From Glomus cerebriforme (taxonomy: Eukaryota; Glomeromycota; Glomeromycetes; Glomerales; Glomeraceae): a stretch of DNA of 32,448 nt. The number at the start of each line of letters is the position of its first letter. Position 1 is the stretch's first letter. A program made the position numbers and the translations under genes. The stretch lies in assembly GCA_003550305.1 (NCBI GenBank), contig QKYT01000062.1:256320-288767 (forward strand), in the 5' to 3' direction. Under the pieces are notes generated by a model. That model was not told the origin of the DNA, made no database searches, and saw only the letters and a program-made list of their open reading frames with translations. Of the stretch, positions 10,035 through 21,579 are shown in pieces.

Positions 10035-10682
10035 ATTCCAATTTTGATTTTGGAACTAGCGCTAAATATCAAATAAAATAAAATTTTGGGTTAATTGATT
10101 ATAAATTAGAAAAATTGTCAATAATTACTTACTTACCGGACATTTGTCCTACTTTTTCAAAAATGATTTTATCAATATCATTTACAAATGATATTTCATT
10201 ATCATAAAAAATTAACGTGATAATACAAACAAAAATAAAATCTTTTCCTTCTAATAAAGACTCTTTATATTTATCAATTCGTTCTTCAATTTTATTTGAC
10301 TTTCCATAACCAATTACAGCCAATACTCCAGGTTTTGAGGCAAGTAATAAAATTCCATCATCAAAGCCAAACAAAAATTCAAATCCGGATAAGAATTTCG
10401 CTTGATTTAATAAAATGTCAGTACCTATTTGTCTTTCGGATGGGTTTATGTTTCTTGAATCAAAAAACCAATCATTTTTTTTTATATGAACTTCATTAAA
10501 GTATTTTAATAAAGGTACAGTATAAAATTTCATGGAACGAGTGACAAGTCCGGTATTTTAGATTCTGATGTCTTTACTGATATTAATTTCGAAATGTCAT
10601 CTGGATATTGTAAAAGTTTAAAGCTGTTTTTTACATCTTCAAATTCAATATTTTCTAAATATTCAAAATACGTTTCTTCCAT
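10035..10682 (-). pseudogene. hypothetical protein with a frameshift
   Basis: An ATG at 10682 opens a frame starting MEETYFEYLENIEFEDVKNS that stops after about 50 codons. The adjacent frame continues without a stop from about 10550 to the donor near 10132, reading SMKFYTVPLLKYFNEVHI, then GTDILLNQAKFLSGFEFL, then KPGVLAVIGYGKSNKIEE. A one-base shift between about 10530 and 10560 would join them into one protein. The second part ends QMSG at a strong donor, GTAAGTAAGT. A small 34-nt exon at 10068-10035 (ALVPKSKLESLIG) follows a TATTTAG acceptor and is itself followed by GTAAAT. I do not recognise the protein. It has no signal peptide and no clear membrane segment. A sequencing error at the shift is as likely as true decay. 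Confidence 0.5.
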
Positions 10683-10885
10683 TTTAAATAAACACCAAAG
10701 AGTTTCACTGCCATTTAAATAATCTTTATGTTACACGAAGCTGTTAATATATAGACACGTCAACACGTGGTAACGAAAAAAATGACGACAAGAACCGACG
10801 TAATAAAGAAAAGGTTTCATAATCATTATAATCAAAACTCATGGTTATTGAAACAATTTAGAAAAGAAGTTTTTATTATAAAATT

Positions 10886-11160
10886 TTAAAAGAAATTGTA
10901 AGTGATTTGTAACGACCATTCATTTTTGAGTGTATCGATTTCATTATCTCGATTTTCAATCTCTCTTTCAAAATTTTCAATTCTTTTATAAAGGTCATCA
11001 ATTTCTTGAGTTTTTTGTTTATCGAAATTTTGTAATTCTCTTTAACTCTTTGTAATTCTTTTTTTGTTTGGTTTAATAATATTTGATTTTTGATGTTTTC
11101 TCTACGTGTACTACGAAAATTTCTTTCACTTATATTTTTTTGCGATTCTTTTGCGTTCAT
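10886..11160 (-). pseudogene. coiled-coil protein relic, frameshifted
   Basis: From ATG at 11160 the frame reads MNAKESQKNISERN and then KNQILLNQTKKELQRVK. Near 11040 a one-base loss is needed, after which the other frame reads ELQNFDKQKTQEIDDLYKRI and EREIENRDNEIDTLKNEW, ending with TAA at 10886-10888. Heptad spacing of I, L and F among K, E, D and N is clear across the shift, so a short coiled coil of about 90 residues is likely. The unshifted frame also stays open to 10876, but it loses the heptads. No family is recognisable; it may be a fragment of a larger protein. Confidence 0.4.
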
Positions 11161-11272
11161 ATTTGTTGTCTCTTCTTCTGGGCATGGCGGCCATCAGTTT
11201 ATGATTAATTTACGTTCGAAAGATAAGTCAAGTTACACGAAGTCGCTTTTTATTTTTCACTAATTTTTTGTG

Positions 11273-11340
11273 GAGCTCCATCAGGGCCGCAATTAATAGC
11301 AACATACTATTAATTGTGTGAGCTCCAAACAGGGTCGCAA
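11273..11340. repeat. 19-bp direct repeats flanking a perfect hairpin
   Basis: GAGCTCCATCAGGGCCGCAA (11273-11292) and GAGCTCCAAACAGGGTCGCAA (11320-11340) are direct repeats. Between them, AATTAATAG and CTATTAATT (11291-11299 and 11307-11315) form a perfect 9-bp stem with a 7-nt loop. The GC-rich repeats stand out from the AT-rich surroundings. Function is unknown; it could be a small mobile element end. Confidence 0.6.
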
Positions 11341-11445
11341 AACATCATTATATTTTTTAACTAGATTTAATGACGAAAATCCATTTATTGTTTTATTTTT
11401 TTTTATTTTTTTAAAATAAATTTATAGACTTATGTCTTATGGTAG

Positions 11446-12044
11446 CTAACTGGACATAGGCGATAATATTAGAAAGTATTGGGTTGGTTTATTGTAAATA
11501 CTTACTGTCTTTTCAATTAATAATACCTTCAAAGTATTTTCGTTCTTCAATATTTGAGTCGTAATAAACCCAATTAAATTTTCATCCCAGTAGTATATGC
11601 TTTTACACCTTATATTAATAATTTCGAGGTCCGGTAATATTTCAAATGCTTGTTTAATATATTTAACATTATCCAAATTATTAAAAAGAACACCGATTTC
11701 AACTTCAATCTGTAATAATGTTTATTGTTAATAAGCAATTTAATGATGTAGTTTACACCGACCTCCTTAATATTGGAAAGCCTTAATAAATTCAAAACAT
11801 TTGGTATTTTAAACCAATAATTAAGTAATTTCACAGTTCGTACACTTGCGGCTAACTTGGACACAAATTCTGTTTCATCGAAAATTTTTATCTTCTCATA
11901 TATACTGGCTTCATAATAATAGTCAATATATTCAATATCAAATGTAATCGACTCTAATTTTTTAACGTCTTCTAATAAGAATTTGGCGATTTCGGAACAA
12001 CCTTCATTCGAAAAATAATCGTTCGAAAGCCAAGTCCCATCCAT
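11446..12044 (-). CDS. leucine-rich F-box-family-like fragment, two exons
   Basis: Exon 1 is 12044-11763 (94 codons) and exon 2 is 11709-11446, joined by a 53-nt intron with donor GTCGGT, a TTAACAAT branch site and acceptor TTACAG, phase 0. The joined protein is about 181 residues. It reads GCSEIAKFLLEDVKKLESIT, then LNLLRLSNIKE joined to IEVEIGVLFNN, then AFEILPDLEIINIRCKSIYY. Regular leucine and isoleucine spacing resembles the degenerate LRR region behind F-box domains, as in the gene at 28187-29677. No N-terminal F-box is present, and the length is under half of normal, so it may be a 5'-truncated copy or a separate small gene. The donor is weaker than the usual GTAAGT, which leaves some doubt about the junction. 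Confidence 0.5.
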
Positions 12045-13101
12045 GTAATATTAGATAAGATGGGAGCTGTTATTTCTGCTGGGAAAGAACTGATATATAA
12101 AATTAATGTTACAATTATATTAATAATAATTTCATTTTATTATTATTTTTATTATGTTTTTATCTTATTGTGTATTATCTATATCCTAATAAGAATTGTT
12201 ACAAACATGGCTTAAGAGTCAAGACTATAATATTAATTTTCCCTCAAATTCCAAGCACATACAACATCTATTTGGACAGCCGTAAAATTTTTTTCAATTT
12301 ATAAATTATAATTATTTAATTCACTTAAAAAGAAGGAAATTTGATATTGTTTTAGTATTATTTTAAAACTCATTTCATAATATTATAATATTCTGAAATA
12401 TTTTGAGTTTGAGAATATATTCGCGACTCAATTTGTAAATTGTAATACGATTATACGAGTATTCTTAATTTAGACCGACCTCATAATGCCTTATATAACT
12501 CTGGTACAGATAGTTAGGGCCTAACCCTAAAATGTGGAATTTATTTGAATTTTAATTTTTTAGATTATTTACGTGTTATTAACAACTGCTAAAAGATGTA
12601 TCCGTCACAATCACTTACCTACCTGCCGACTACACAAATTTTTAAAATCTTTTACTTTTCTTATTTCCTTATATGGTAATAAAAAATAAATGTTCAACGA
12701 TGTCGCTCAAAATCTTACAGCGTATTCTTTAATTTTTTAACCCCTAGTTTCTGATAAAAAATGTCATACATAACCTGTTCGCTGCTCATAAAAAAATAAT
12801 TCGTCTTAATTCCTTAATGCCTAATCAAAAGTCATAACGCCAACGAAGCAATGATCCCTCGAAAGTCAAGTGCGGGACAACCAACTAACAGATATAAACC
12901 TTAATTACTAACTGTAAAGTGATTCACAAAGATAAAATATAATTTTACATATAATATTTTTAAAAATAAATATAATATTTATTAAACTACCAACTTCAGT
13001 AGGATATTATATTTGGTTTTGCGCAAGCAAATTAATTATATAATGTATAATACTATATGTTATTACTAAACTCAGAGATATAAATACCAAAATTTAACGT
13101 T
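12045..13101. other. non-coding AT-rich stretch
   Basis: I see no gene in this kilobase. At 12514-12530 there is a short TTAGGG facing CCTAACCCTAA, telomere-like in sequence but only about 17 bp long. Confidence 0.5.
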
Positions 13102-13441
13102 AATATAATTAGTGCTTTAATCCGGATAAAAACCGTTATCCGGATAAAATAATTATTCTATCCGGATAAAAATAGTTATTTAATAAAATTCGGGTTAGGA
13201 TCAATTATTTTTAAAATTTCAGTACTATAAACATATTCCTGACATTAAGGGCTTTCGAACAAACTATGAATCATAGAAATCTGACCATTAGTTCCCGAAA
13301 TATTTTGAATTATCCGAATCCCAATGATCCGGATAAAATCTGTCAAAAATCGGATAAAACCGCAGATATAACAGCGGATTATCGGTTTTATCCGGATTTT
13401 ATCCGGATAAACCGGACTCGGATCAAAGCACTAGATATAAT
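13102..13441. mobile_element. hAT-like MITE with target-site duplication
   Basis: The element proper is 13110-13433, 324 bp. Its ends are inverted: TAGTGCTTTAATCCG on the left, and the right end reversed reads TAGTGCTTTGATCCG, so 14 of 15 positions match. Flanking 8-bp sequences AATATAAT (13102-13109) and GATATAAT (13434-13441) differ by one base, fitting an 8-bp target duplication. TCCGGAT occurs six times in the subterminal regions, in the manner of transposase-binding repeats. No transposase is encoded, so it is non-autonomous. hAT membership is inferred from the TIR form and the duplication length. A 77-codon plus-strand frame crossing the right edge (13266-13499) is incidental. Confidence 0.8.
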
Positions 13442-14195
13442 AATTAAATTTAAATTAGTTATCCCAGTATTTAAAACAGTGACAAGATTAAATAAATAGC
13501 ATTTACTAATCTAATGATATACCAAAAAATTACGGCACTGTTTGTAAACTTATTTGATTGCAAATATTTATTTTTTGAAAGCCTCAATAATATACGATAG
13601 ATATTAGATAAATTTCAATTATGAAGTCTGTCCCAATAAATCTCCATGTTGTAATTAAGTTTTTAAAGAGATTTGGTATACATCCTACTTAGGCTAATTT
13701 GGGATATAGTCAGGTATTAGAATTGTATGAATTATTTAATTATTTGAAGTGAGATAAACTTTTGTTTGAGCAGAGCGGATGATTTTTCATTGGGTGTGCT
13801 TATAAGATATGTTGTATGCATAACAAGCTTCGTTGATTTATAATTCGTATATTATTTTTAAAATTCTAAGATATTTTCGTTTTAATCCATTACTTGTCTT
13901 TTTGGCAGGTTGTTAAATTACCATGCCATTTGCCCATTTTTCACATGACATTTGTCATTTCTTATAGTAAAATTGATGTCATTTAATATCATTAGATGTC
14001 ATTTCAATGTCATTTCAGTATCATTTGACAACACTGCTTTTTGGTACTACAAAAAATGTGTAGTAAGAATTTAGGAAATTCACCTTTTCTGTATCGGGTT
14101 TGATGCAAAAAAGGGATGAGGAAGAGCTCTATCAATTTGAATTTTCAGAGAATCAACATAAATATGAGCATCAACCATAGTATGAGTGAATTCAT
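13442..14195. other. non-coding stretch with GTCATTT repeats
   Basis: No gene is apparent. Between 13920 and 14035 the motif GTCATTT/ATCATTT recurs about eight times at irregular spacing, related to the CAAATGAC block at the left end of the window. Confidence 0.5.
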
Positions 14196-14495
14196 TTATT
14201 TACAGCACTTATTCGTTAAAATAAAATTACTCCATTATATAGGGATAGTAATGGCACACTAGCTTTCCATCTGTTTTATAATAAGGGTGACTGGAACTAT
14301 ATGGACATAAAATCCTCATTCAAATCGACTTCAAATTATAAAGTGATGGAAGAAATTCTAATCCAGGAATTGAAAAGGGGAAGAACTAATGATGCTAATG
14401 ATTCCAAGCATCAAGAGAATATAGATAAAATTACATATTATTACAATCAAGGTGGAGAAGGAGTGGTTGATGAAATATCCAAAAAAAATCTATAA
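14196..14495 (+). pseudogene. coding relic of unknown family
   Basis: One frame reads NKITPLYRDSNGTLAFHLFY, then KGDWNYMDIKSSFKSTSNYK, then VMEEILIQELKRGRTNDAND, and stops at TAA 14493-14495. A TAA interrupts it near 14217, just upstream of NKITP. The residue use looks like real protein rather than random AT-rich translation, but I do not recognise a domain. An internal ATG at 14301 gives a 64-residue open frame, which is probably not the native start. It could be one exon of a decayed gene. Confidence 0.3.
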
Positions 14496-16899
14496 ACTGT
14501 TCAATAAGATTAATAGTAAAAAAAATAAATCATATTGAATCTTTTTCTGCATCAACCATTTCCAAATTTATATTGATGAGATAATTCGTAAAATAGATGC
14601 ATGAGGTGAGTAGAAATTTCATTATTAAGTGGAAATCATATTATGTCATCAGAATACTTTTTAAGCGTTTACTTTTCTTCTAAAGGAGGAAAACCTCAAA
14701 TTGATATGGAATTTTGATCAAAGAACTGCTGCTCATTTTGCTTGCAAATTCAGTTTCTTTTTTCTATCTTATAATTTATTTTTTTTATAATTATTCATTA
14801 CTGAAGGATAATGATAACATTCATTATTTATATTCAAATGTTTGTAAAAAATGATTGAGAGCTGGAAAAAATTAAATTCCAAATTCTTTCTTTATTTTTA
14901 GATCTATTTTTGATCTTTTTTTTCATTTTTTTTTCTTACCAGATCCATTTTTTGTTGCTTTAAATGTTTTTAAATAAATCATCATCTTATCTTTATAATT
15001 AAGAATTTTGTCAAAATGTTGAGGTATAAATATGTTAAGAAATATAGATAGAAATCATACATATTAAAAGATTATGAAAAAATATTGTTATAATTATGAT
15101 ATAGCAGAGAAGGAGCGAGCTTTAAGCCTTTGGGTGGTTTATATGTCATTTGCTTCAATGTGCCTACTGGCATTTAAAGACTTTTAAGTTGATTCCTGCA
15201 AAAAGCATCCTATTTATACCAAAATCTGAAAATTTTGAAATTATGGGATGTCATTATTCAGCATCTTGATTTAAAAAAAATGTAGTTAGCTTTTGCTAAA
15301 TACACCCTATTTCACATTCCGTTCTGTGACCAGGCCATAATCCTCTAATTTCAGTCATAACTTTAATGCCTGACAATGATCTGAAACTATAAGCAATAAT
15401 TACAATAGTTGGTTACACATAAATACGTAGATATTTTTGATATACAAAATGGTAATATCTATTAATGAAATTAGCAACTTTAAGGCCATCAAGTGAACAT
15501 AAAGCTGGCTGATAAATGAATTTATTTACTTCGTACCTATGCAATGTTAAATATCAGCATCAAAGCTGGTCGATCGTGCCTTCGCACGTGATTTATCAAA
15601 AAATTTTGTAATATCAAATTTGTGCCAAATAATTAATTAAACTACTATCGATAATAGTTTATACCTTCATTTTCATTTTTCATATGACCTATATGACTTT
15701 GTCATATGTCTTAATTCGGGCTGGCATTACAAAATTTAATTTCCATAGTAGGTTTGGCTGGCATTACGGCATTAAGAAATTACATGTGTGACAAATAATG
15801 GGTAGAATTTCACTAACTAGTAAAATCATAAAATAAAAAGGTGGTGGGTGTGATACCAGTGACAAATATTTTACTATGATCGCGTGATTCTCTTTAAATT
15901 TGGAAAGACTCATAAATTATGCAAAAGTAAAAAAATCCTAACTGTGAATAAAAATACCTTAATTATGCAAAATTATGCAATTGCACAAATCTGGACACTC
16001 TATACTGTATTTCTATCACGAATCATCAATTAAATACTTGATTGTAGATTGGCGTAAAACTCCCAACCTTTTCATATCTTAGTATTGGTCTCAATACAAT
16101 CTTTTTTTATTTTAATCATGCTTGCAAAAGTGCATATAATATTCTCATTTTCTTGTTCATTGATATCAGATTTAATAGTAAAATTTCAATTTCATGATGG
16201 ATTATTATTTAGTATTTTACATAATTAACAATTTAAAAAATTCATTTTTTTTGTTATACATGAAATTGATCATATTTGGCAAATCCAATTATCTATTGTC
16301 AAAAAGTTCAGATTTTTTGAATGACAGATAATAATCAAATTTGGATGCTTTCTAATTTAGTCTTCATAAATGATATCTTTTTTTTGTTTTCGTCTGTTCT
16401 TGCTCCAATAAACTATTCCATGGAGTTTGATTGATAACTCACAATCATCACAAGACTCTCAAATAATTTTTCCTTTTATTGCCAATGAAAAGGATGTTCC
16501 AGAATTCTTTCAATATAGTAAAGAAAAGTATAAAAGTGCAAAATCTGGTTGTAAGCTAAAGAGGAGAAATCGAACGTGATGAATAATGTGAAACATCTTT
16601 AATGAATGATGATGATAATGACAATAATGCAAGATAAGTATAGTATTTTCAAGGTAAAGTATATTTATTAATTCAATCGAATTTACAAGATATTTATATA
16701 CAAATAAAATATAATAAAAATATAACAACTATAATAAATATAACTAATATAATAAATATAATAAAGAAAATAAATAAAATAAATATATTAATAATCCTAA
16801 TTATCTTAACTATCACTACTATCACTAAGATCACTATGATCACTAAAATCATGAGCACAGTAATTAAGCACAGTAGATCTTCATATTAACATTGTAATT
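14496..16899. other. long gene-free stretch
   Basis: I find no supported gene. Minor structures are a CGTGCCTTCGCACG hairpin near 15573, a repeated GGCTGGCATTAC near 15719 and 15756, and an AT block at 16690-16800 (TATAATAAATATAACTAAT) that recurs near 1660. A 72-codon minus-strand frame at 16510-16728 is low-complexity and not credible. Confidence 0.5.
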
Positions 16900-18585
16900 A
16901 AATTAAAACTGTGTAAGTAAAATCAGAAAAGAAATCTAATAATAAAGTGTTACCTCCTGTGATAATAGAGTTAAAATTGGAATATATGGAAATATGATAT
17001 TAAACAAAAAATTTAGCACATTTGGTAAAATAGGAACTGTTAGAAAGTGGAAGGTAAGAACGTCCAATGGTAATATAATCAGAGAATTTAGGGTACCAAA
17101 AAAAGGTTTGTGTTTCTAAGATATTTTGTATAGCAATAGTTTTTAAGTCAGAATGTTTAGAATAGCATTAATATTAGCTAAATGAGTTTAAAGTTGATTG
17201 TTTTTCAAATTATTAATTGAAGGAAATAAATTGTTGTGAATAAGATTATTATATGTGAAAATAAAGATCAAAAGTATATTTTTAAATAATTTTTCACTGG
17301 AGTGAGGAGGGAGTCACATAAGGCATCTGATAAGTTGCATGTTTGTGTAAGATATTCAATTCTAGGAATAAATACTTTGTTCGTGAGGTACATTATATGT
17401 TGGTGAAGAAGGGCCTTTCTTTTTAAAAAATAGCTGAAATCAGCTACAATTTGTTTGATTTTCTTGATAGTGACATCTTGTTGTTGCTATTAAAATAGAA
17501 TACAGGATCTGTTTACCTTAGTTTTTGGAGGCTATAGTAATATGTAGTAGTGTATTATTAATGGTAAAAGGTAAAGAAATATTTGGAAAGATCTGACGTT
17601 GATAATTATTTCAATTAATTTGAATATTAGCGAAGGAGTAAAATTTATTCAAGACATTGAAATATTTCTCAAGTTGATCTTTGGTGTGAGCAAACCAGGT
17701 AGTATCATTGAGATAATTAAAGACTTAGTGTTAAGGTAATCTGTTGATTAGAAGAAGGTAATAAAATATCCCAAACTTTTGGTTTTAGAAATAGAGAAAG
17801 GTGAATGATAGTAATTATTAATGTAATTGAATATGAGATCATAATAAATGATCCAAATCAGTAGAAAATTACTTCCCCTTGATCAATGCCTTGTAAGACA
17901 TTGTAAGAGGCAGAAATATTGTTATGAAGAATAATTTCATTAGAACAATTGGTGAAGAGATTAATAATTAAAGTAATAAATGGATCCAGGATTTTGATTC
18001 TTCAAAGTGTCAGTTTGAGTAAGGAAATGTTGACCCTGTCATATGCTTTACTTAAGTCTTATATGCCAATCCATAATGGAAATTTATGGAGGTGGCATTG
18101 TTTGATTATGTGGTTTATTGTGTGGATTGGTTCAAACATCGATTGGCCTAATAAACCTGCTTTGTTGTTGAATTGAATAATATTATTAAAGAATAAGATA
18201 TGGTTTAATCTGGAAGTTAAAATTTTGATGAAAAGTTTACAGAGAATTTCTAATAACAGTATTCTATTAAAGCTTTTGGTTTGGGGATGGAAAAAAGAAG
18301 AGCTTGTAACCAAGTAGTGGGATAAATTTGGTATTTAATGATGTTATTAAAAAATTTTAAAATAAGAAAATGGAAGGATAAATAGGCATTTTTTATATCC
18401 TTGTATCAAATAGAAGATTTGCCTACTGCCTTGTTGTTAAGACATGTATAGAGAGTATTCAAGAATTCTGATAGGTTAATTTCATTTAAGATATTTGAAT
18501 ACCAGTAGGAAAAATCTATGAAATACGAACAGAAGTACATAGAGAAATAATAAAATTGATCCAAATATTTGAATGATAAAGAGGA
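16900..18585 (-). mobile_element. LINE copy A: decayed reverse transcriptase
   Basis: Minus-strand fragments follow reverse-transcriptase order. A fingers segment reads SEFLNTLYTCLNNKAVG and then a PIPKPK-like SIPKPK. Next come LCKLFIKILTSRLNHILF and NNKAGLLGQSMFEPIHTI. Motif A is DLSKAYDRVNISLL near 18000-18060, motif B is VLQGIDQGEVI near 17870-17910, and motif C is YLNDTTWFAHTKDQL near 17690-17725. A thumb-like tail matches copy B to about 16905. The DD of motif C is ND, a TAA precedes DLSKAYD, and a one-base loss follows motif B, so it is inactive. In life this enzyme would copy element RNA at a nicked target. Both ends are truncated: no endonuclease is seen upstream and RNase H is missing downstream. 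It sits head-to-tail after copy B. Confidence 0.75.
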
Positions 18586-19539
18586 TTAAAAATCGTAAAA
18601 ATCTCTATGCAAAAGCCAATTGCCTAAATGAAGAAAGTTACTAGAAACCCAAAGGAGCCAAGCATTGGTATTAACCAATGGTGAAAGAGAATATGAGTTA
18701 GATGATGATGCATGAATTGATGTGTGTTGGGCGATGGTGTAAGGATCACATGATGAGCAATAATTGTGCTTGGAGGATTTATTGATATTAAGAGATTTCT
18801 CAAATTGCTTGAAGGCTGTCACTCATCTTGACCATATGATCGAATAAGCATCTTTGATGAAATGTGACGTGAAGCAGAGAAAATGATCTGTGATAAGTTG
18901 TTTAGAGCCAAAAATTTGTTGTAAAATTGAAATTAGTGCAATAGAAATAAAATTATGAATTAGAAATTATATCAGATGATGATCATCCTTTAAAGAAGGA
19001 ACAATGTTCAAAAATAATGGTGATGATTGTATAGCTTGGAGTACTCGTACAAGAGTCTTCTGAGGGAGATTTTGTGCCTGAGTAAGGGAAATGAGATCAT
19101 TTTGATATCACGTGCAGTTACCAAAGTGTATATTGGAAGTAGTGTCAATATGACATAAAGGTATTTAATAGGATTTTTTTGGATAAAATCTAGGATAGTA
19201 AAGCTGTTGTGTAGTTCCTGTAGGCAGGAAAAAATTTGCCGCTTTGATTTTCTTTACGTAATACATGTTTAATCTTAGTAAAATATTGAGGTCATCTGAA
19301 ATGTAATTAAGTCATTGTTGAGTGGTATGATAATTGATAGGATGAATTTTACCTAGTTTGATGATGGGTTCAATATGATTATTTTCAAGAAATTTGTTGA
19401 AGACTTGGCCGCACTGATAGATTTGCCCCATCTTCTAAGGTTTTTATCTATGCAACCTAAGTTATTTCAGGTCAAATTGCCTATAGCAGAGGAAATGGAA
19501 TGAGGGTTAATAATGATGGGATTGGGCAAGTCATGACCG

Positions 19540-19960
19540 AGTTTAGCTTGGTAGTCAGCTAGATCATTGGAAATGTTATTGGAGTGGGCTTTTACTTTAA
19601 TGAAGGAGACCATTAAATTATTGGAAGAAATATAATTGGCTATAGTAAACTATAACAAATAATTATTTGTTTTCAATTTGTGATGAAAAGATTGTTTTAA
19701 AATAATAAATTGGTGATAAATGGAAATGACATTGGAAGAATCTGTATTTATTGTGATGTGGCTGTCAGGTGGGACAGTAAGAAGAGCTGTCAAAACTACC
19801 ATAGTTTAGCTTTAGTCACCGAAGGTACAGTAGATGTGTAGTTCTGCCAGAAAAGTGAATAGTTAAGGGATGGGCTGAAGTTTCAATCCAACTGAATCCT
19901 ATTTTGCAATTTTGTTTAGTAAGTAACTGTACTGAACCATCTGTGAAGAAATTAAAAGAG
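19540..19960 (-). pseudogene. RNase H domain of LINE copy B, inactive
   Basis: FNFFTDGSVQ supplies the first aspartate motif. TVPSVTKAKLW stands where the catalytic glutamate (KAE) is expected, so E has become K. HITINTDSSNVIS carries the second aspartate, and VKAHSNNISNDLADYQAKLG the H..N..AD motif. The order and spacing are those of type I RNase H in non-LTR elements. Frame changes lie between the first and second motifs, so it could not make active enzyme. Confidence 0.65.
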
Positions 19961-21579
19961 TTGAACTGAACATTAATGGATTTAATATCTGATAATTTTT
20001 GAATGGTAGTCGGACATCCTATAAAGGTATTCGAAATAATAGGGTCTATGGTTGATAAATGGGAATTGTTGTGATTATTTGAAAAGGAGGATTGAGAAAA
20101 GAATGAATTGGGGTCATAGGTGTATATAAATTGTAGGGGAGAGTTGGGAATAATAATTAAAAACTAAGACACGAAGCATGTGGAATGCATCTTTCATAAT
20201 TATATATTTGGAATACAGGATACTAAATGAATAAAAGGGATGATAATTTTTATCACAAATAGTAATTCTATTTAAAATATGCAATTATTCTTCTATAATG
20301 CATTTAGGTCGAATATCATGACTAAAATATGTGTGATAATTACAATTTGAACAGGAAGTGAAAAGGGAAACATATTGTTTTGGTGTATTATTTTTTATGT
20401 CTATATCTAAGGGGAAATATTGCCAGTGTTTAATGAAAATGGTAGGAATACCATACGAATAGTTTTTGATTTCAATAATGCAGCCTAAAACTATATTGTT
20501 GATTGAAGAGTCCCAGAAAATAACCCAAATTTTTAATTTGAAGCAAAAATAAAATGATAAGGGATTATTGGGAATAGGTGAATTTGTCAAAGAAACTATG
20601 ATAGGAGTAGTAAGAGGAGAGTATAATTTGAGGTTAGGCTGTAGGCACACTCTGAATTAAGTTTTTTATACCAATTAGAAAGAGATCCTTGGTGATTAAT
20701 TAAGTCAATAGATTTATAATCCTGAAGTTACCATCTTTTGTGACTACTTGGTCAGCAAAAATAACATGTTTGTTGTGAAGAGAGATGATATCTGAATTAT
20801 TCATGTCAGAATAAAAGTCAGTAATAGGAGTATTGCTACTAGTGTTAATAGAGTTGTAATTAAAATGTATAGAAATATAATGTTTAGCGATTAATTTAGC
20901 ATACTTAGTAAAATAGGAGCTATTCGATAATGATAAAGTGGAACGGTCTATAACTATATGATCAGGAAACCTAGAAACCAAAAGAAATATTGAGTTTCTA
21001 AAAGGTTTAGTATGGCAATGGTGTGAAGGTCTAGGATGTTTAATAAGGAGTTAATATTGGCTAAGTAAGCTTGTAATTGATTATTTTTCAAATCATTAAT
21101 AGAAGGGAATAAATGCTATATATAACATTATTACTAATAGATAGGGGAAGAGAGAGGGTACATTTGAACAGTCTTTGAATGGGGCCATTAATTTATCACA
21201 TAGGGTATCTGATAATATTGTAGTTTGACAGATATATTCAATGTAGAGAATAAGAACTGTATTTGTTAAATAAGTGATGTGTTGGTGGAGGAGAGATTTT
21301 TTTTTAATGAGTTACAAAAATTGCCAATAATTTGTTTGACTTTATTAATAGTGACAGAGGATTTGTTGTTTCTATTGAAATAAGCTCTGAGTATTCTTTT
21401 ACCTTGGGAATAAGAGGCAGTTATAATATTAATAAATATATTATTAATGAAAAAAGGTAATGTTTTGAAAAGGACATTAGTTGGCTATGATTTCATATTT
21501 GTTTAGGTTTATCTATTTGTTAGCAAATGAATAAAATTCAAGGGAAACGTTGAGGTAATCTCAATAACCGAATATGTGT

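Noticed and set aside
10296..10499. 67-codon plus-strand frame
   Set aside because: Antisense shadow of the better-supported minus-strand hypothetical gene.
12514..12530. Interstitial telomere-like TTAGGG facing CCCTAA
   Set aside because: Only about three repeat units in total, too short to separate from chance.
13266..13499. 77-codon plus-strand frame
   Set aside because: It starts inside the hAT-like MITE and crosses its right end, so it is incidental.
15930..16000. Possible Tc1/mariner end (AATCTGGACACTCTATA)
   Set aside because: One end only, with no matching inverted end and no transposase nearby.
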